NCBI RefSeq assembly: GCF_038396675.1
Contig: NC_088926.1
Location: 34,403,001 to 34,467,000, forward strand
Reading direction: 5' to 3'
Source: Hydra vulgaris
Taxonomy: Eukaryota > Cnidaria > Hydrozoa > Anthoathecata > Hydridae
DNA length: 64,000 nucleotides
Positions 1 to 18,846 of the stretch are shown one piece after another. The position numbers were made by a program, and so were the translations under genes. Each line of letters starts with the position of its first letter. The stretch's first letter is position 1. The notes below the pieces were generated by a model, which saw nothing but the letters and a program-made list of their open reading frames with translations, did no database searches and was not told the DNA's origin.

Positions 1-933
1 TTCACCCGACCTATTAAAGTTAAAATATTGAACCTCTTTTTATAATTCTATTTTTTTATTTTCAAAAATGGGATAGAATATTCTAAAATACTCTAAAAAT
101 AAATACTCCAAAAGATTAAGATTATAAAAGTTTGACCTTATTTGGGAATATGTTATTAATAACTTATCTAATGAAAACTTAAGTATTTTTCAAGAAACTT
201 TAATTGAAATTAATTAGCATGTTTTAATCCTTTTTACTTCAAAGTAATAAAAGTAATTTATTTGTGCATTACACGTAAACATTAAAACACGCAGTAATAT
301 GTAGAGCTAAGTTTAAAGAATTTTTTAAGTATTTTAAATTACGCGTTTGATGTCATAGCTCTTACGAAGACTTGGCATGATAAAAAAGTTCTATTGCGTT
401 AAATTCTAACTATAGCTTGCCATCTTTATAAATTAGCTAGTCAACCAAGAGCCGGCAGAAAAATGGTGGAGGTTTCGAGACTTATTTCTATATTATATAT
501 TTATTAAATAAAAAACCTAAATTGTTTCTCGAATACTAACTATGAAATTCTTTACATCAAAATTATTAACAATAAATATAAAAATATATAAGTTGGATGC
601 GTTGGTCATACGCCAAATTTTAAAATTAAATTATTTAAAAAATCTATGCAAAAATTATTATCTAAAAACTATTATCAAAACTATTAACGAAAATAAATTT
701 GGCAATTTACAATATTTTAATAAATAACTACCTAGAAACAACGTTTAAAAGCGGAGTACTCCGGACTGATACCATCACTTTCTTATTTTCTTAAAAGTAA
801 TAAAATAAATTTATGATAAATTCTTTAAAATCATTTAAGTTTCAAACATAAAAAAAAATTTTAAAATTTGACGATAATAAGAAAAATGTTCTTTTTTCTT
901 TTGTTTGAATATTTTAACTGTAACTTAGTTGTT

Positions 934-991
<58 letters not shown>

Positions 992-1004
992 AAAATATAT
1001 ATAT

Positions 1005-1094
<90 letters not shown>

Positions 1095-1300
1095 AATGAA
1101 ATGAAATTAATATTATTATTAAATATAAGTAAAATAGAATCCATTAAATTTTCAATATTTTTTATTCATTATATGAATAAATACGTAATTATTATGTGTT
1201 TATAAATAAAACAAAAAATAAGGCACCATATATGAAATTAGTCCATATAAGGAACAATTTGTAACGACTACTAGTGAAGATGCATAATAACTTTAAAGTA
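1..1300. other. Non-coding AT-rich DNA with a GT/TA microsatellite
   Basis: No coding signal. A (GT)n run at about 939-974 passes directly into (TA)n to 1090. Short frames here are composition artefacts. Confidence 0.7.
939..1090. repeat. Compound (GT)n-(TA)n microsatellite
   Basis: About 18 GT units followed by a long TA run with a few AAAA interruptions. Confidence 0.98.
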
Positions 1301-1301
1301 G

Positions 1302-1470
1302 TCTTGATGCAGTGGTCGGAGTTCTTGCTCAGAATCAAGAGGTCTGAGGTTCGATGCCAACTTTGGTCAGATAGACGACATTGGTAAGGAAGGATGCCTA
1401 AACTTCTTGCTTCTCACTTCCGGGGTGCTTTGTGATAAAACCGTTAGTTCTTTTTGAAGTATCTTAACCA
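1302..1470 (+). mobile_element. tRNA-derived SINE (family A), head and core
   Basis: The head has a tRNA-like A box (GATGCAGTGGTCGGAG) and B box (GAGGTTCGATGCC). It is followed by a core, TAAGGAAGGATGCC... then GGGGTGCTTTGTGATAAAAC. The core recurs at 5498-5603, 8051-8200, 8518-8588 and 10421-10590. It is a pol III-type retroposon, not a functional tRNA gene. Confidence 0.75.
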
Positions 1471-1499
1471 GTAAAATTTATCGTAGGTGATTGTGGATT

Positions 1500-3070
1500 A
1501 CTGTGAGAACTTTCCAAAATGTAGGTGGTTGCGAATTGTTGTAAGAACTTTCCTAGTAGAACCTTTAAATCATTAGCGTATAACAGTATTTTATATTTTC
1601 AAATTTTTTAGCAATGGGTCACATTGTTAATAAATAGTTTGGATATTTAAGTATAATACCATGAGGAATTGTTGAAATTGACGGTATTTCCAAAGCCGAT
1701 TGCAATGAGTGCCACACTGAGGCCTAACTTCAATGTTATTTGTTATTATTTTATTTACTCCAAAAACTTGCTTAAAAACGTAATATTTATCAGGTATACT
1801 ATCATTGTATCTTTTGCCAAATTCATAATACTTTCTTATTTTCTATTAAAGAAATATAGCTAAATTTTGTCAAATTATATTTGCAAGAATGATACAACCA
1901 TCCAAATTCTTTGATGCGTACTTACGAACTGCTCCAACGAGTACTGAGCAGTCTTCTTTATTTTAATTTTCCAAAAAATATTTTTTGTTGACTTCATTAA
2001 AGCCAACAGCAAACAAGAACAACTCTAAAATAAACTTTATATAATAAAATTACTTGGAGAATTATAAAGAAGTTTCAAAACTAGTCTGTTACTTTTTGCT
2101 GCAATATTTAGTTATTCCGGTAACTAAATCGGTATCTATATTTAGTTAACAAAATCAAAACAAAGTACTTTTTAGCGCAATAAAGCAAAATATTTACTCT
2201 AGATAAAATGAGGACGTCCGGCTTTTACGGACAAGAATACAGCGCTAAACCTTTGTAATAATTTTTTTTGCTGTATCCCATTCGTAAAAGCCGGATATCT
2301 GACAACCCTAGATAAAACCTACTTTTTTTAAAAAGCAACTATTTTTATTTTAAATTCAGGCTGTTGAAAAATCAAACTTGCTATTTACTGATAACCAATT
2401 ACAAGCAATATAGAATAAAAAATTCTTTACAAATGAAGTGTTTGAAGCCTGCATCACACTTGGTTTAAACTTCGTCCAGTGCATGATAAATGGCAAAAAA
2501 AAATTAAATTCACGCAACCTATCGAAGACATGCAAGCTGATATTGTGTAAATATTGAAAAAAACATTCCAATTTTGTAATTTGAAAGAAAAGAGAGAGCG
2601 TTTAAAATTTTGATAGAGGAGAATGTTCCGAGAAGTTTGATCCAATAATTTGTGGAAAACGCACCGGCTGGTTATTAGCATTTAATACTAAGAACTGCGA
2701 GAGCCGTGTCGTTGTAGCCGATTTTAATTTAATTGGTGACTATTTTATTATAATTTATTTTACCTGTAATTTATTGCCGAATGATAAAGAGAAAATATAA
2801 TATAATAAAAAAAAATCTATCCAATCAAAATTTAAATTGCACATAAAGTTGCGTAATTTTATACGCAAAGAATGCGCTGCAAAAATTTCTACTTTTTAAG
2901 TTTTTTTATATCTTTTTTTACTTTTTAAGTTTTTTTACAAAATGTTAAAATAAAAAATAGAAGGCCAACCATAAAAAATTGCAAAAACTGAAGTTTTTTG
3001 AACTTTTCTAAAAAAGTAGTTTAGAATAACTGATTAAACAAAAATATAGAATTTAAAATATAGAAATAAA
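1500..3070. other. Intergenic, no gene seen
   Basis: AT-rich DNA with only short frames. An inverted pair sits at 2216-2231 and 2282-2297 (GTCCGGCTTTTACGGA against TCGTAAAAGCCGGATA), possibly a small MITE end pair. Confidence 0.5.
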
Positions 3071-4140
3071 AATATAGAAGACCCCGACTATGATAGTATT
3101 TGTAGAAAAAGAGATAGAGATGCAATCTTACAATGATGGGAGAGTGGCTCAGGCTTGATAGATAAGTAGGTACAACTACCTTTACAATGCATTTTTGGAC
3201 CTTGCTTTGAAGATAAAGTGCATCGTTAGAAAAACCAGTACGAATAAAAGATTTGTAGAGGTAGAAAATGGAATCAGTAAGAAAATGAAGAACAGAATAA
3301 AGGAAATCAATCTTAACAAATGCTAAATTTGTAATGGATTGACATATCGTTTCTATGATAGGTCAGTAGAGAATGATAATCCCGGAAGACGTAAAGTAGA
3401 AAACTCACTGAGTAGGTTACCATTCATTAATATAGGAATACCAACAAATTATAACAATTATTTGCAGCAAATAACGGAGTTTTGTTGGAGTTAAAATTCA
3501 CAAACTATTTCAAACCTCAAACTGTTAGAGAAGAAAGATCAGGTTTAAGATTGGCTTGGAACTGTAGATGCCATTTTCATTTCCAGCTGACAGTAAAACA
3601 AGATTCAGTCGAGCACTTATTTAAAAAATTAGGGAGAACTGGAGAAAGTTCAAGGAGAACACTTTTGTGAGATTATGACAGCGTTTAGTAGAACACAAGC
3701 TGCAGAAGAGTTTAATTGAGGAAACATTTTAGCAACAGAAACCGGAGCGATCTGGATGTATAAAAATGGATTAACCGGTTTAACTGGAGTGGAAAAATAA
3801 TTACAATTAGATATAGCAGCTGGACAAAAAGAAGAAAACCATGAAATAGAATGAGACTAAATAGAATTGAAATTAACCAGAAGGAATAGGAAAAAATGAA
3901 TAACAATGAAAAAATTGATTGAGTGAAGAGATGCTAAGCGGAAACACATTAAAAATATTCAGAGGATTCAAACCTGATTTCGCGTAAGAAAATACCAAAG
4001 CCAAGCATGTGACTCTTAGAGTCTTGCAAAAGGATAATAACCATCAACACTGAGATCCGAAGATGAAACAATCATATTCAAATTTGCGGATAGTAATGAT
4101 GAATAGTTTGTGCTTGAAGGCCAAGAAATTGGTCTTTTTT
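3070..4140 (-). mobile_element. CR1/Jockey-like LINE relict
   Basis: Broken minus-strand frames give reverse-transcriptase C-terminal motifs such as LPGLSFSTDLS and FSTSTNLLF. The plus-strand text (GAGATGCAATCTTACAATGATG) also recurs at 59530-59560 in the similar minus-strand relict. Frameshifts and stops are numerous, so it is dead. Confidence 0.6.
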
Positions 4141-4557
4141 TATTTTAGTTTGAAACATTTAATTTGTTTAAATTTATAAAGTTTAAATTGTTGTTTGCCG
4201 AAATTGGAACTCTATCGTAATAGAGTACCAATTTCGATAAACAATCTTAATATTTTAAATAAAAATAACCTGGTTCATGTTTACTAAACAAAAAAAACCT
4301 GCAAACTTTCTGGCTGAGAGCCTAAGTTAGATACATACAAGTAACATTAGGCTGTATTTATCCAGCAGTTTATGCGTTACTAGACACATAACATTACATA
4401 TTCATGCAATTGTCAGTTACATGTCAACCATTAACATTCCACGAAGTATATTCTGTTGTGTACATTTACACTCAAACCAATTTCAACACAATTAAATTAT
4501 AATGAGTAAGTAAACAAATTAATGATGACCAAAACACGAAACAAATGAAAAACGTAC

Positions 4558-4766
4558 TTTGTGTAAGAATATTCTAAACGAAACATTTGAATATAATTAC
4601 ACAATTCATCATACTTCCCTTTCAAGTTAAAGTTTCGATTATAGTACTCACTTATAGTAGCATGAAGCAGTTTTTTCTGTTTAAAAATGTAATCACAGAA
4701 ATCAATATATTTTATGTTATAGTTGATTTCAATGCACAGTTCTGCTTTGACAAGTTCTGACCTCAT
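4558..4766 (-). CDS. Possible first exon of an unrecognised protein
   Basis: An ATG at 4766 opens 69 codons of mixed composition (MRSELVKAELCIEINYNI... to EYSYT) ending at a good donor GTACGT. A CAG lies ten bases before the ATG. Its Glu, Asp, Cys and Arg content is higher than in random AT-rich frames here. I do not recognise the protein and found no second exon. It could equally be chance or a transposon-derived frame. Confidence 0.22.
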
Positions 4767-5497
4767 TTTCTTTCACCTGTCTACAAGTTAATCCCGAGTA
4801 AAAAGTTATTTTTAACACTTGCGTTATTATAGGCAGTGTGAAAAAATATGCAACAATTTTTTAAATTTTGAAATATTAAACTTTTAAAAAATTCAATCCA
4901 ACGTTTGTTAAATTTAGAAATCACATTTAGATATGGTATACAGTGTTTTAAAATGCAATATTCTGTGTAAAGGTCTTTTCTTATAATATTATATATATCA
5001 TCCCACAAATATAATATTTATATATAATCAGTCCTGGATTTACCTATAACCCTCGGCCTAGAGCCCCGCAATTTTTTTGAGCCTAGAGCCCCAAAATTAA
5101 AGTGAAAAAATATTTAAATTTGCTAAGTAAAGAATAAAGTTATGAAGTTAATTCTTGTAGAGTGTGTTTTAAAAACTTATTGTTATGCGGAAATAGATTG
5201 TTACAGATATACATAAACTTGAATGTTCTCAAACATCTTACAAGCCGTGGCCAAGTTGTGGCAACTAAATATTATATGCGTGGTCAGGAACAGAGTGCGA
5301 TCGCATGTCTTTCCTGACCAAGCCTGTAACTTTATTTTTTTATTAAGAAAATGAATAGATTACACAATAGTGGATTTCAAAAGCGTAATAACAAAGCTGA
5401 AAAAGAACAAGAATTTTTAAAAATTCCAAAATTTGAGGGTTTTTTGGTGAAAGTTGGAAGTACAGACCCCATAAATCGCTCTATAGCAACTTTTTTT

Positions 5498-5603
5498 TGT
5501 TTTTGTTATTTAGGTGCCCCAAGAAGACCTAACGGTCTTGTCACAGAGCACCGCGAAAGTGCATTTAATCAGAAAGTTCACGTCTCCTTCCTTACAAATA
5601 ATT
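5498..5603 (-). mobile_element. SINE family A core fragment
   Basis: Carries the reverse of the family A core (GTTATTTAGGTGCCCCAAGA, ACAGAGCACCGCG, TCCTTCCTTAC). It lies inside the hAT element, so it inserted after that element. Confidence 0.75.
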
Positions 5604-6013
5604 AAAAAGCGCATTCTTAATAAAAAATATTTTTAAATTAAATAGCGAATTAATATTCTCAATTTTATTATAAAGTTTTTATAAATAAACACATACCAAA
5701 AAGTTGAAATTTTTTTGCATATTTTAAGAAAGCTATACGCTGTGATTTAAAAAACTTAATTATTCCATCAGAAAGATACTGTTTCACATCATCAACTGAG
5801 TAAACGTGGACAGCCATTTTTATATAAGATATGAACTTATTATTTTTGTTTTACATACCCTAATGAGACGATGAAACATTTCTAACGTCGAATTTCACTG
5901 CCTTACGGAAACTTTTAATCAATACTGCGCACGCGTAACGCAGGCGCAGAACAGCTTGTAAACGCAACACCGCATAAGAAACAGAGCAATTAATTTCAGA
6001 AAGTTATCGTCAA

Positions 6014-7420
6014 TTGCAAGAAGTCACACGTTCTCTTGTATTAATCACTGATAGCTGTAACTTAAACACTAACAGAAAAGATGACATTGGCTTGTGGGAA
6101 TATCTTTCTAAAGACGATTTTTTGTTTTGGATCTTAAAAGGATCAAAAACTATTCAGAACTTTGATAATGATTTCCATGAATCAAAACAGTTTTACAAGG
6201 ATCATGATCACTTTTTTTCAAAATCTTTTTTTAAAGACAAAAGAACAAATGGTGAAAAATACGATCGCAAATGGTTGATTTACTCGCCAGCAAAAGCAAA
6301 TCTTTACTGCTTTGTACGCAAGGTTCTTAAGACTTTCTGTTTTTTTCTAACTACAACTGGGTGAAAGACTGGGAAAATGTTTCACTGTTAAAAAGCAACA
6401 AAAATTCTATAGAGCACAGAGAAGCTTTAATGGCTTATTTAATTAGAAGAAGACAAATCACATTGGACGACAAACTTGAAGAAGAATCAAAAAAAGAAAA
6501 GTAATATTTGAGAATAGTTTTGAAGCATGTGATAGGTGTAATTTGCACTTTGATTGAAAAAAAATGTTCTGAAAGCTATCGTGACTGCTTGTAAAAGCTT
6601 CAAAATATTTTGGAATTTAATGAGATTAGACACCTACTTATCTCATCACGATCAACTTTGTATTGTTCTAAGATACGTGCATGAAAAATCTCATGAACCA
6701 ATTGAACGATTCTTACAGTTTATACAGTTTATAACGCTTCTAATATGTTGAGAAAATATAAAGTAATGCAAGCAAAAATTTTAGAAAAAAATAATCTTTC
6801 AAAATATTTTCCTTGTGCTGGACATTCCTTAAACTTGGTTGGATCTAAAATTTAAAGCTAAAATTTTACTTCCTGATACAGAACATTCACATAGAAAACA
6901 TCAAACAAAGAAAAATTTTTTTGATGATCTAAACCATAAAATATGTGTTATAATAATTCTAAAAGAAAGTTTTCAGAAAGATGCTTTTATCAAAGTCGTC
7001 AATGCAATTCACTCAAACTTGAATAAAAAGATGATTGTATTTCAAGAATCTAACACAACTTTTGGATTTTTGATTAATGTGAACATCGATAATGCAAAGC
7101 TGAAGAAAAATGTTGAAGAACTCGTTGAACAATATCATGAAGATATCGATACGTCTTTATTTGATGAAATTTTTCAATTTCATGACTTAATCAAAACTAA
7201 ATATTAAGAAACAGCTATGACTCATTTATTTATTTATAAGCTGTTTAAAGAAAAAAACTCAAGATTTGGAAAATGCATTTCCAAATCTTGAGACAGTTTC
7301 GAGAATCTTTTTATGCTTTATTATAATAAATTGTTCCGGTGAAAGAAGTTTTTCAAAACTTAAATTGATCAAAAGTTTTTTGATCAAATATGAACCAAGA
7401 AACTTTGAATAATTTACAAA
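6014..7420 (+). pseudogene. hAT (ZMYM1/DUF4371-type) transposase, decayed
   Basis: Readable parts in order are: DDFLFWILKGSK...FSKSFF (6090-6240), the conserved DRKWLIYSPAKANLYCF (6262-6315), an EHREALMAYLIRRRQITLDD-like part (6415-6480), GVICTLIEK (6535-6565), the SKYFPCAGHSLNLVG strand (6797-6843), and the RIFLCF...NCSGERSFSKLKLIK dimerisation helix (7300-7380). At least four frame changes and several stops occur. The family acts in the nucleus by cut-and-paste; this copy cannot. Confidence 0.8.
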
Positions 7421-7759
7421 TTTTATCTGGCAATGCGGATTTAATAAAACTTTTTGATACAGATTTTCTAATCGATAAATTTTGTCACGAAAAAAAAAAA
7501 GAAAAATTTCTATAAGTAAAAAAACTTCTAAAATTTACTCTTTTGCTGAAATGTTACTTATTTTCTAGTTTGTTTTGCATTTATAAAATCTACTCGCATA
7601 TATGTGTTCGGTATTATACTGTCAGTATACTTAAGCAACTTGTTTTTTATGTAGTAAAATAAAAAATTGACATAAGAAAAATTTAGACTTTTTTGAAAAA
7701 GGGTCCCAAAAAGCAATTCGGCATAGGGCCCCAAAGGGTTCAAAATCCGGCCCTATATA

Positions 7760-8050
7760 AAATCCCACAAATTTTTATAAGATCTAACAAGTCATTAAAC
7801 ATAAATACTTCACCCAGGTTAAAAATCTTAAACAAAATTAAATACACGCAAAATTTTGGTTTTTTGTGTGATTGATAGAATGTAATTGAAATACTACAAG
7901 GGATAAGCAACGCTTTGCTTTAAACATATTCTTTTGTTTTTTAACTCCGTAGTTTTTTAATTCCATAGTTTTTTAACTCCATAGTTTTTTAGTTTTTCTA
8001 TATATTATATTATAGGTATAAATTTTTTTTTTATTTATTTTTTTTTTTTT
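7760..8050. other. Non-coding spacer
   Basis: A TAGTTTTTTAACTCC-like motif is repeated three times near 7940-8000, followed by poly-T. No gene seen. Confidence 0.4.
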
Positions 8051-8200
8051 GTTATTTAGGTGCCCCAAGAAGACCTAATGATATTGTCATAGAGCACCGC
8101 AGAAGTGCATTTAACTAGGAAGTTCATGCCTCCTTCATTACCGTGACGCGAAAATATGTCCAGAGTTTCTTTCGAACCTGGATCTTCTACTTATATATAT
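8051..8200 (-). mobile_element. SINE family A copy, core plus part of head
   Basis: Nearly the same core as at 5498 (GTTATTTAGGTGCCCCAAGA), then TTTCGAACCTGGATC, which matches a reversed B box. Confidence 0.75.
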
Positions 8201-8517
8201 ATAAATTGGGTTGAAAGCTTTGGTGTTTGGGATTTATAAAATCTCAAAGCGACAACAAAACTATTTTAATAGTGATATTTTAAATGCGTTTTTAATTTTT
8301 TTGAGGAAAAGTTGTACAAAACAACATCTTGATGGTGAATATTAACACACAATTTAAACTCGTTTTGTTTAATATAAACAGAGGCTTCTCATCTTATTAT
8401 AATATATATTTATATTTTATAATTCTTATAGTGCAAATTCTTAAAGTTCATAAAAATGTAAATAAAACTATGTATAGTTTTTTTCGTATATTATATATAA
8501 AGATATATAAAATGAAG

Positions 8518-8588
8518 TCCTTACGGTTTTATCACAGAGCACCGCGGAAGAGCATTTAACTAAGAGGTTCACGCTTCCTTCCTTACAA
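8518..8588 (-). mobile_element. SINE family A core fragment
   Basis: Contains CGGTTTTATCACAGAGCACC and GCTTCCTTCCTTAC of the same core, with a truncated end. Confidence 0.65.
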
Positions 8589-8599
8589 TTGAAAACTAG

Positions 8600-10125
8600 C
8601 GATTTTCATTTAACTTAAGGCTTAAATCCCTTTAAAATAAATGAAAAATGTTAAGTTTAAAGCCTTTTAAGTTAAAAAAGTTGAATATTAAAGCCTTTTA
8701 AGTTGAACGAAAACCGCTGCGCGAAAGAGCAAATGGTCTCCTACTTCTATCTTTTAAGTTCCTTTCGTGTTGCGTAATTTATGGACGATCCCTTTGCAAA
8801 ACTCAAAATTTCATTTTCATTTGTTAGATATAACAAAAAATTAAAAGTAAACAAAAAAAAATAATGATAAATTAAAAGCCAAGTTGCAGTTAATTATGAG
8901 GTTCGTGATTCAAGTTTCTAGTTAAGTTATATATTAACCCTTTGGGATTTGATCAAAATAGATTCAAAACCTAAATGATTTGCTGATGAAACGAATGGAT
9001 TCGCAGACAATGAATCAAAAGCAATAAGAAAAAAGGAAAGAAAAAAAACTTTTTGAAAAACGGAAAAAAATAGTCTAGTGTTTAAACAATTTTCTTCTTT
9101 ATTCTTTAAACTCTACTAATAAATATTCTTTTTTGATCCGTTTTAAAAGCTTATAAAACTTTATTAACAGAATTTTATTTATAATATTTCGTCCTATTTT
9201 TATCTATATAAATTATCGATATAAATTACTAATACATTGCACTATTACTAGTCAAACATATTTTTTATAAATATATGATTTTTTTTTGATTTAACAGATT
9301 TGAAAGTGGATTAAATTTATGACTTCATAAAAACTCCAATAAAAGTAATTAAAATCTTTCAAAAACAAATTTAAAGAAATTAAATGTAAATCAAATATAA
9401 TAAAAACATGATTTCAATTTGCTCAACAAAAAAGAACACGAACGCAGGTAAAGACTCGAGTATTATACTCGTATTTATATATATATATATATACTACTTC
9501 AAAAAAATCTCAAATAAAATGTCGTAAATAAATAGATATTTAGAGAAGATATTTTTTACAAACTTTTAAAACAAACATTGTTACACATTTAAAAAAAAGT
9601 ACAATCGGCGATAAAAACTAGAAAATGAAAGCTCTCACTAAAATTTGATTATAAATCTTAAACTGCGTGTAAAGTGAAAAACTCGAATGTACAAGGATAA
9701 TATTATTTATATATTATAATAACGTAACAAACTCATAAACACGTACTAGTAATACATCATACCTAAAAAATAAAAGTTTATTAGTAAAAATCTTGATAAA
9801 ATCTCGTTTTAAATGCAACTTCCCAATAAATAAATTCTACAAAACAATCCTTTCTACAAATATCAATAAATATAATAAATAAACGACACATGTAAATAAA
9901 TATAACAAAATATAAAATGTAACAATATTATATAACATGCGTTAAACGAGGTTTTAATTTAAGGAAAGTCCCTCAAAAGACTAACTTTGCCATTAACTAT
10001 AAAAAATTTCAAGATTAACGTACAACATGAAATGCACATAGTTCTAAAATAATATAACATGCACGTATGCTATCGCACAAAATAGAAATTAAAAAGAAGT
10101 ATAAAAGTTACTATGAAATTAAATA
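8600..10125 (-). other. Region downstream of CPEB1, likely containing its 3' UTR
   Basis: No open frame of note. Reversed AATAAA hexamers occur near 9777-9782, 9161 and 9175, so a 3' UTR of about 350 to 960 bases is possible. There is no further evidence for a cleavage site. Confidence 0.4.
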
Positions 10126-15396
<5,271 letters not shown>

Positions 15397-15399
15397 CTA

Positions 15400-18100
15400 C
15401 AAAAAACACTAAAATTTACTTCAATAAATATAAAACAACAATTATTATTACAATATATAACCAAAGTCTAAAAAATAGTTTACTTTTGTTTAACTTAAAT
15501 ACAATCAATTTTTATATTAAAGTATAATGTTGTTGATATTGTTAGCTTTATTCATAAAATCAAAGAATGGATGAAAATCAAAGAATGGACGAGTTTTATA
15601 AAGTAATCTTAAATTTCGGATCTTTATCACTAATCATAATTTATATTATTAAATAATAAATATGATTTAACCCACCATGATCTTAGGAATTCGCCTTTTC
15701 TTTACACTAAAAAGTTTTAAGGAACCTATATAATAGTGGCTTTTATATGAGGAATGTTATAATAATAATTAAAATCTTCAGGGAATATAGAAATTCGTCA
15801 CGCTAGTCTGAAAATAAAACAACTGTTATAAATAGTTGTTTTGGAGTTTGGAATATCATTACTTACTACCTAACTTGATAATGTAGTTTTTGATAAATGT
15901 AATTTTTTGCAATTAGATATAAACATATCAATTAGTCATCATTATTAATTACCCTTGGGAATTTATGCCTTCAAATGATGCGATTTGGAAAATTAGTTTC
16001 TCATTTATCTTTAGAATAAAAGTATTTAAATTAGAGTTTATTAATTCATATCATTTTTAGTTTTATTTTTATTGTGGCTTATATTTTTGTTTTGTAAGTT
16101 TCTTACAAAATAACTTAAGATTTGAGCAAAAACCATTGAACTAAAGACTCAGCAAAACAAAACGAGTTTTTGTTTTGTATATTGGAAAAGCAATTTATTA
16201 TAGAGCAATGTTTCTTATTAACAACCGTGATTTATACACTCTATTATTAGGCCGCAATTTGACGTACCCAACTTTTTCATTTATTTTGTTTGATTATTTA
16301 TTAAAAAGTTTTAAATTGTTTTTCACATTTTTATCATTCATTTGGTTATCACGATATCTTTTTTTAAAAGTAAATTCTTGTCTTTTTTTTTTAAAGGTTT
16401 GTGTATTCTTTATTTATTTTTACTTCATTTTGTGCGATTGTTTTCTTTTTTTTTTCATTTCTCCTTTATAAAGTTTTTTTTCACTAAATACTGTTTTCAT
16501 TTTTTCTCATTTCTCCTTTATAAAATTTTTTTCACTAAATACTTAACCTTTGTAAAAAAAAATTTTAAAACTAAAAAGTCATTTAGCAAGTTTAGAGAAC
16601 TTTGAAAAACTTTTCAAAATATTTATTAAACTTTACAGGTACACAAGGTTCACCCAGATTTATGCAACCGCAAAATACAAACCGCTAACGGTGAACTTTT
16701 TTGCTAACTAAAAAAATAAGTTTTAAAGACACGATTGTTATTTATTTTAAAGGTAAATAAATTTATATAACAGTATTTGTATATTATTTAATTACTGTTG
16801 TTATTTGTTGTATACATTAATTGCCACTAAAGATAGGAATAATTAAATGTAAATCAATTAAGGGTTTTGATTGGGGCAGATTTTATTCATGATGATATCT
16901 GATATGATATGATAAATTATAATCTTTACATCATCAAGTATTACATCATTAATAAAATCTTTTACGAAATTGCAAAAATATATGTTTAAAGAGACTTTGT
17001 TTGCTGTACGTATTTTATCTAATACTTTGCAACAATTTACTTTTAAAACACGGTATGTTTTATCAATCACATTTTAATGAAGTAAGTTAAAATTCAGTAT
17101 TTTCGTAATGCGCTTTTTCTTGTAATCAGACCTCAGAATTCCCAAGAAACAAATGAACAAAAAAACATTTGATGGAATGAGATAAATAAAATATCTATAA
17201 ATCGAAACACACTAATCATAGAATAACTTATTTAGATTATTGTGATCATTTGCGGTAAAGTTAGACTGTATATATACATGTTAGAGAACGTTTGGTTAAC
17301 AATAACTCTAATCCATTTTATAAAAATGAATGGTGATTTACAAAAACCACACATCTTGCATTTTTTTACTATTCAAATATTTTAAGAATTTTTTAATTCA
17401 TCAAGAACATTTATTTTGTAACACGTGTTTTTTTTTTGCAGCTCACTATTCAATTATTGTAAAAATAGCTAGAAAATCCTTAACAGGACATTTTTTCAAT
17501 AAACTCACTTTTTACATGGTCAACAACAAAGCAACAAAAAAACAAAAAATAAAAATCACAAATTAAGTGTTTTCTATCGTAACCTCTTTGATATAATCAG
17601 TGTTTTAATTTTATTTAGATAATCAATTTTAATTCAATTATTATTTTAATATTAAAAACAGTGGGCGAGCATTATTTCAAAGAAAAAAGATCGTATCAAT
17701 CCAATTTCAATAATTTTTTAAAACATTTTATTGCAAAACTCAACTAAAGTTATAATAGCTAATAGCTTGATAATCAACACCTGACGTAATGAACACGATG
17801 ACAATTTAACACCTTGGTGTTAATACGTCATCGTCAACGCCTAAATCGCAACACGTTTAAACTCATTGTTTAAATTCAAAATTATCGGCAATTAAAACTT
17901 TAATTTTTTAAAATTTTTCAAACAGAAAACGAATAGAGAATTCAATTAGCGTCCAATGAAATAGCTAGGGATTTTTATTTTTTTATTGATTTTTTTACAT
18001 ATTGCGAACAAATTTTTTTTTTAAAGTTGAAGAGTGTTTTGAGGTGTATGTAAACATATATAATAATTAAGGCGTATGTAAACGAAAGGCGATTCTAAAA
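15400..18100. other. Upstream of CPEB1, no confident gene
   Basis: Only weak frames. A direct duplication near 16446-16545 repeats TCATTTCTCCTTTATAAA and TTTTTTTCACTAAATAC. CPEB1 5' exons and promoter may lie here but are not defined. Confidence 0.4.
16107..16136 (-). CDS. CPEB1: Candidate first coding exon of CPEB1 (MVFAQILSYF)
   Basis: An ATG at 16136 opens ten codons that end exactly at a GTAAGA donor in phase 0, which is what the next exon needs. An in-frame TGA lies a few codons upstream, so this would be the true start. The sequence is too short for homology, and other first exons farther upstream are possible. Confidence 0.2.
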
Positions 18101-18846
18101 CTAAGGGATAGGAGGAGGGGTGACTTTTAAAAAGTACCGGCTGATTCCTGAAAAAAAATTAAAAAATTAAAAAGGACCTCAAAATTAAAATTCACCCGAC
18201 TGAAATGTTTCAAATATTCAACTAGCCGACTATATTACCCAAAAAACCGACTATAAATTGAAAGTCACCTTCTTTGGGGTCACCTCACTCCCCCCCTCCC
18301 ACACGTAAAATTGTCTTTGATGTAAACATATAAGGGTTGCCTAACATAAGCAGGGTTCTAAGATGGTGTAACCTCCTTCACGAGCAGGCTACTGAGCTTT
18401 TTATGAATGTTTTTAGCAAAGTATATTTACACACGTTTGAAAATGTTATTTGCTTTTATTTAGTAGAAGTCTAATTGGTATTTTCTTATTTTTTTATTGT
18501 TCAAAAAATTTAGCACCAACGTTACAATATTTTTTATTCAGTACCTTGCAATTACGTCAGAACGTAACAAGATGGGTAAAAGTTTATTTTTTCATCAATT
18601 TTTTACGTTTATCTACTTTTAATTCCATGGGTTATATAAGAAAAAAATATTAGTTGTTGTCATGCTATTTAATTATAACAGTCGCGGGTGAACGTGCTTT
18701 AAATTAAATGTTTCGAAACGCCAAAGATGAGATGCATTTTATCTTATTAAGATTTTTTATCTTATTTTACTGTGTAAAACAAGATTTTTTTTCTAGATTG
18801 TTAATGCATGCTTTTGAACAAACATTATTTTCTATAGTATACATTG

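Larger units (their letters stand above)
5029..7755 (+). mobile_element. hAT transposon with intact ends and a decayed ZMYM1-like transposase
   Basis: The left end reads CAGTCCTGGATTT and the right end, reversed, reads TAGGGCCGGATTTT; both sides carry hAT-type GGCCTA/GGGGCC sequence. Flanking 8-mers TATATAAT (5021-5028) and TATAAAAT (7756-7763) form a target duplication with one mismatch. The interior frames give a TTF-type zinc-finger region (6014-6500; DRKWLIYSPAKANLYCF) and the C-terminal dimerisation region near 7260-7420 (NCSGERSFSKLKLIK). Stops and frameshifts break the protein. A SINE core at 5498 is a later insertion. Confidence 0.85.

Noticed and set aside
868..1144. Frames of 75 and 70 codons on both strands
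   Set aside because: They cover the GT/TA microsatellite.
7255..7300. Hairpin CAAGATTTGGAAA...TTTCCAAATCTTG in the hAT element
   Set aside because: Both arms fit the expected conserved protein sequence of the family, so it may be a coding coincidence rather than a fold-back event.
16175..16605. Phe/Leu-rich frames of 98 and 87 codons resembling membrane proteins
   Set aside because: They come from a T-rich, locally duplicated tract with no conserved motif.
18110..18300. MITE-like ends (GGGGTGACTTT against GGGGTCACCTCACTCC)
   Set aside because: The match is short and imperfect, and no target duplication was seen.
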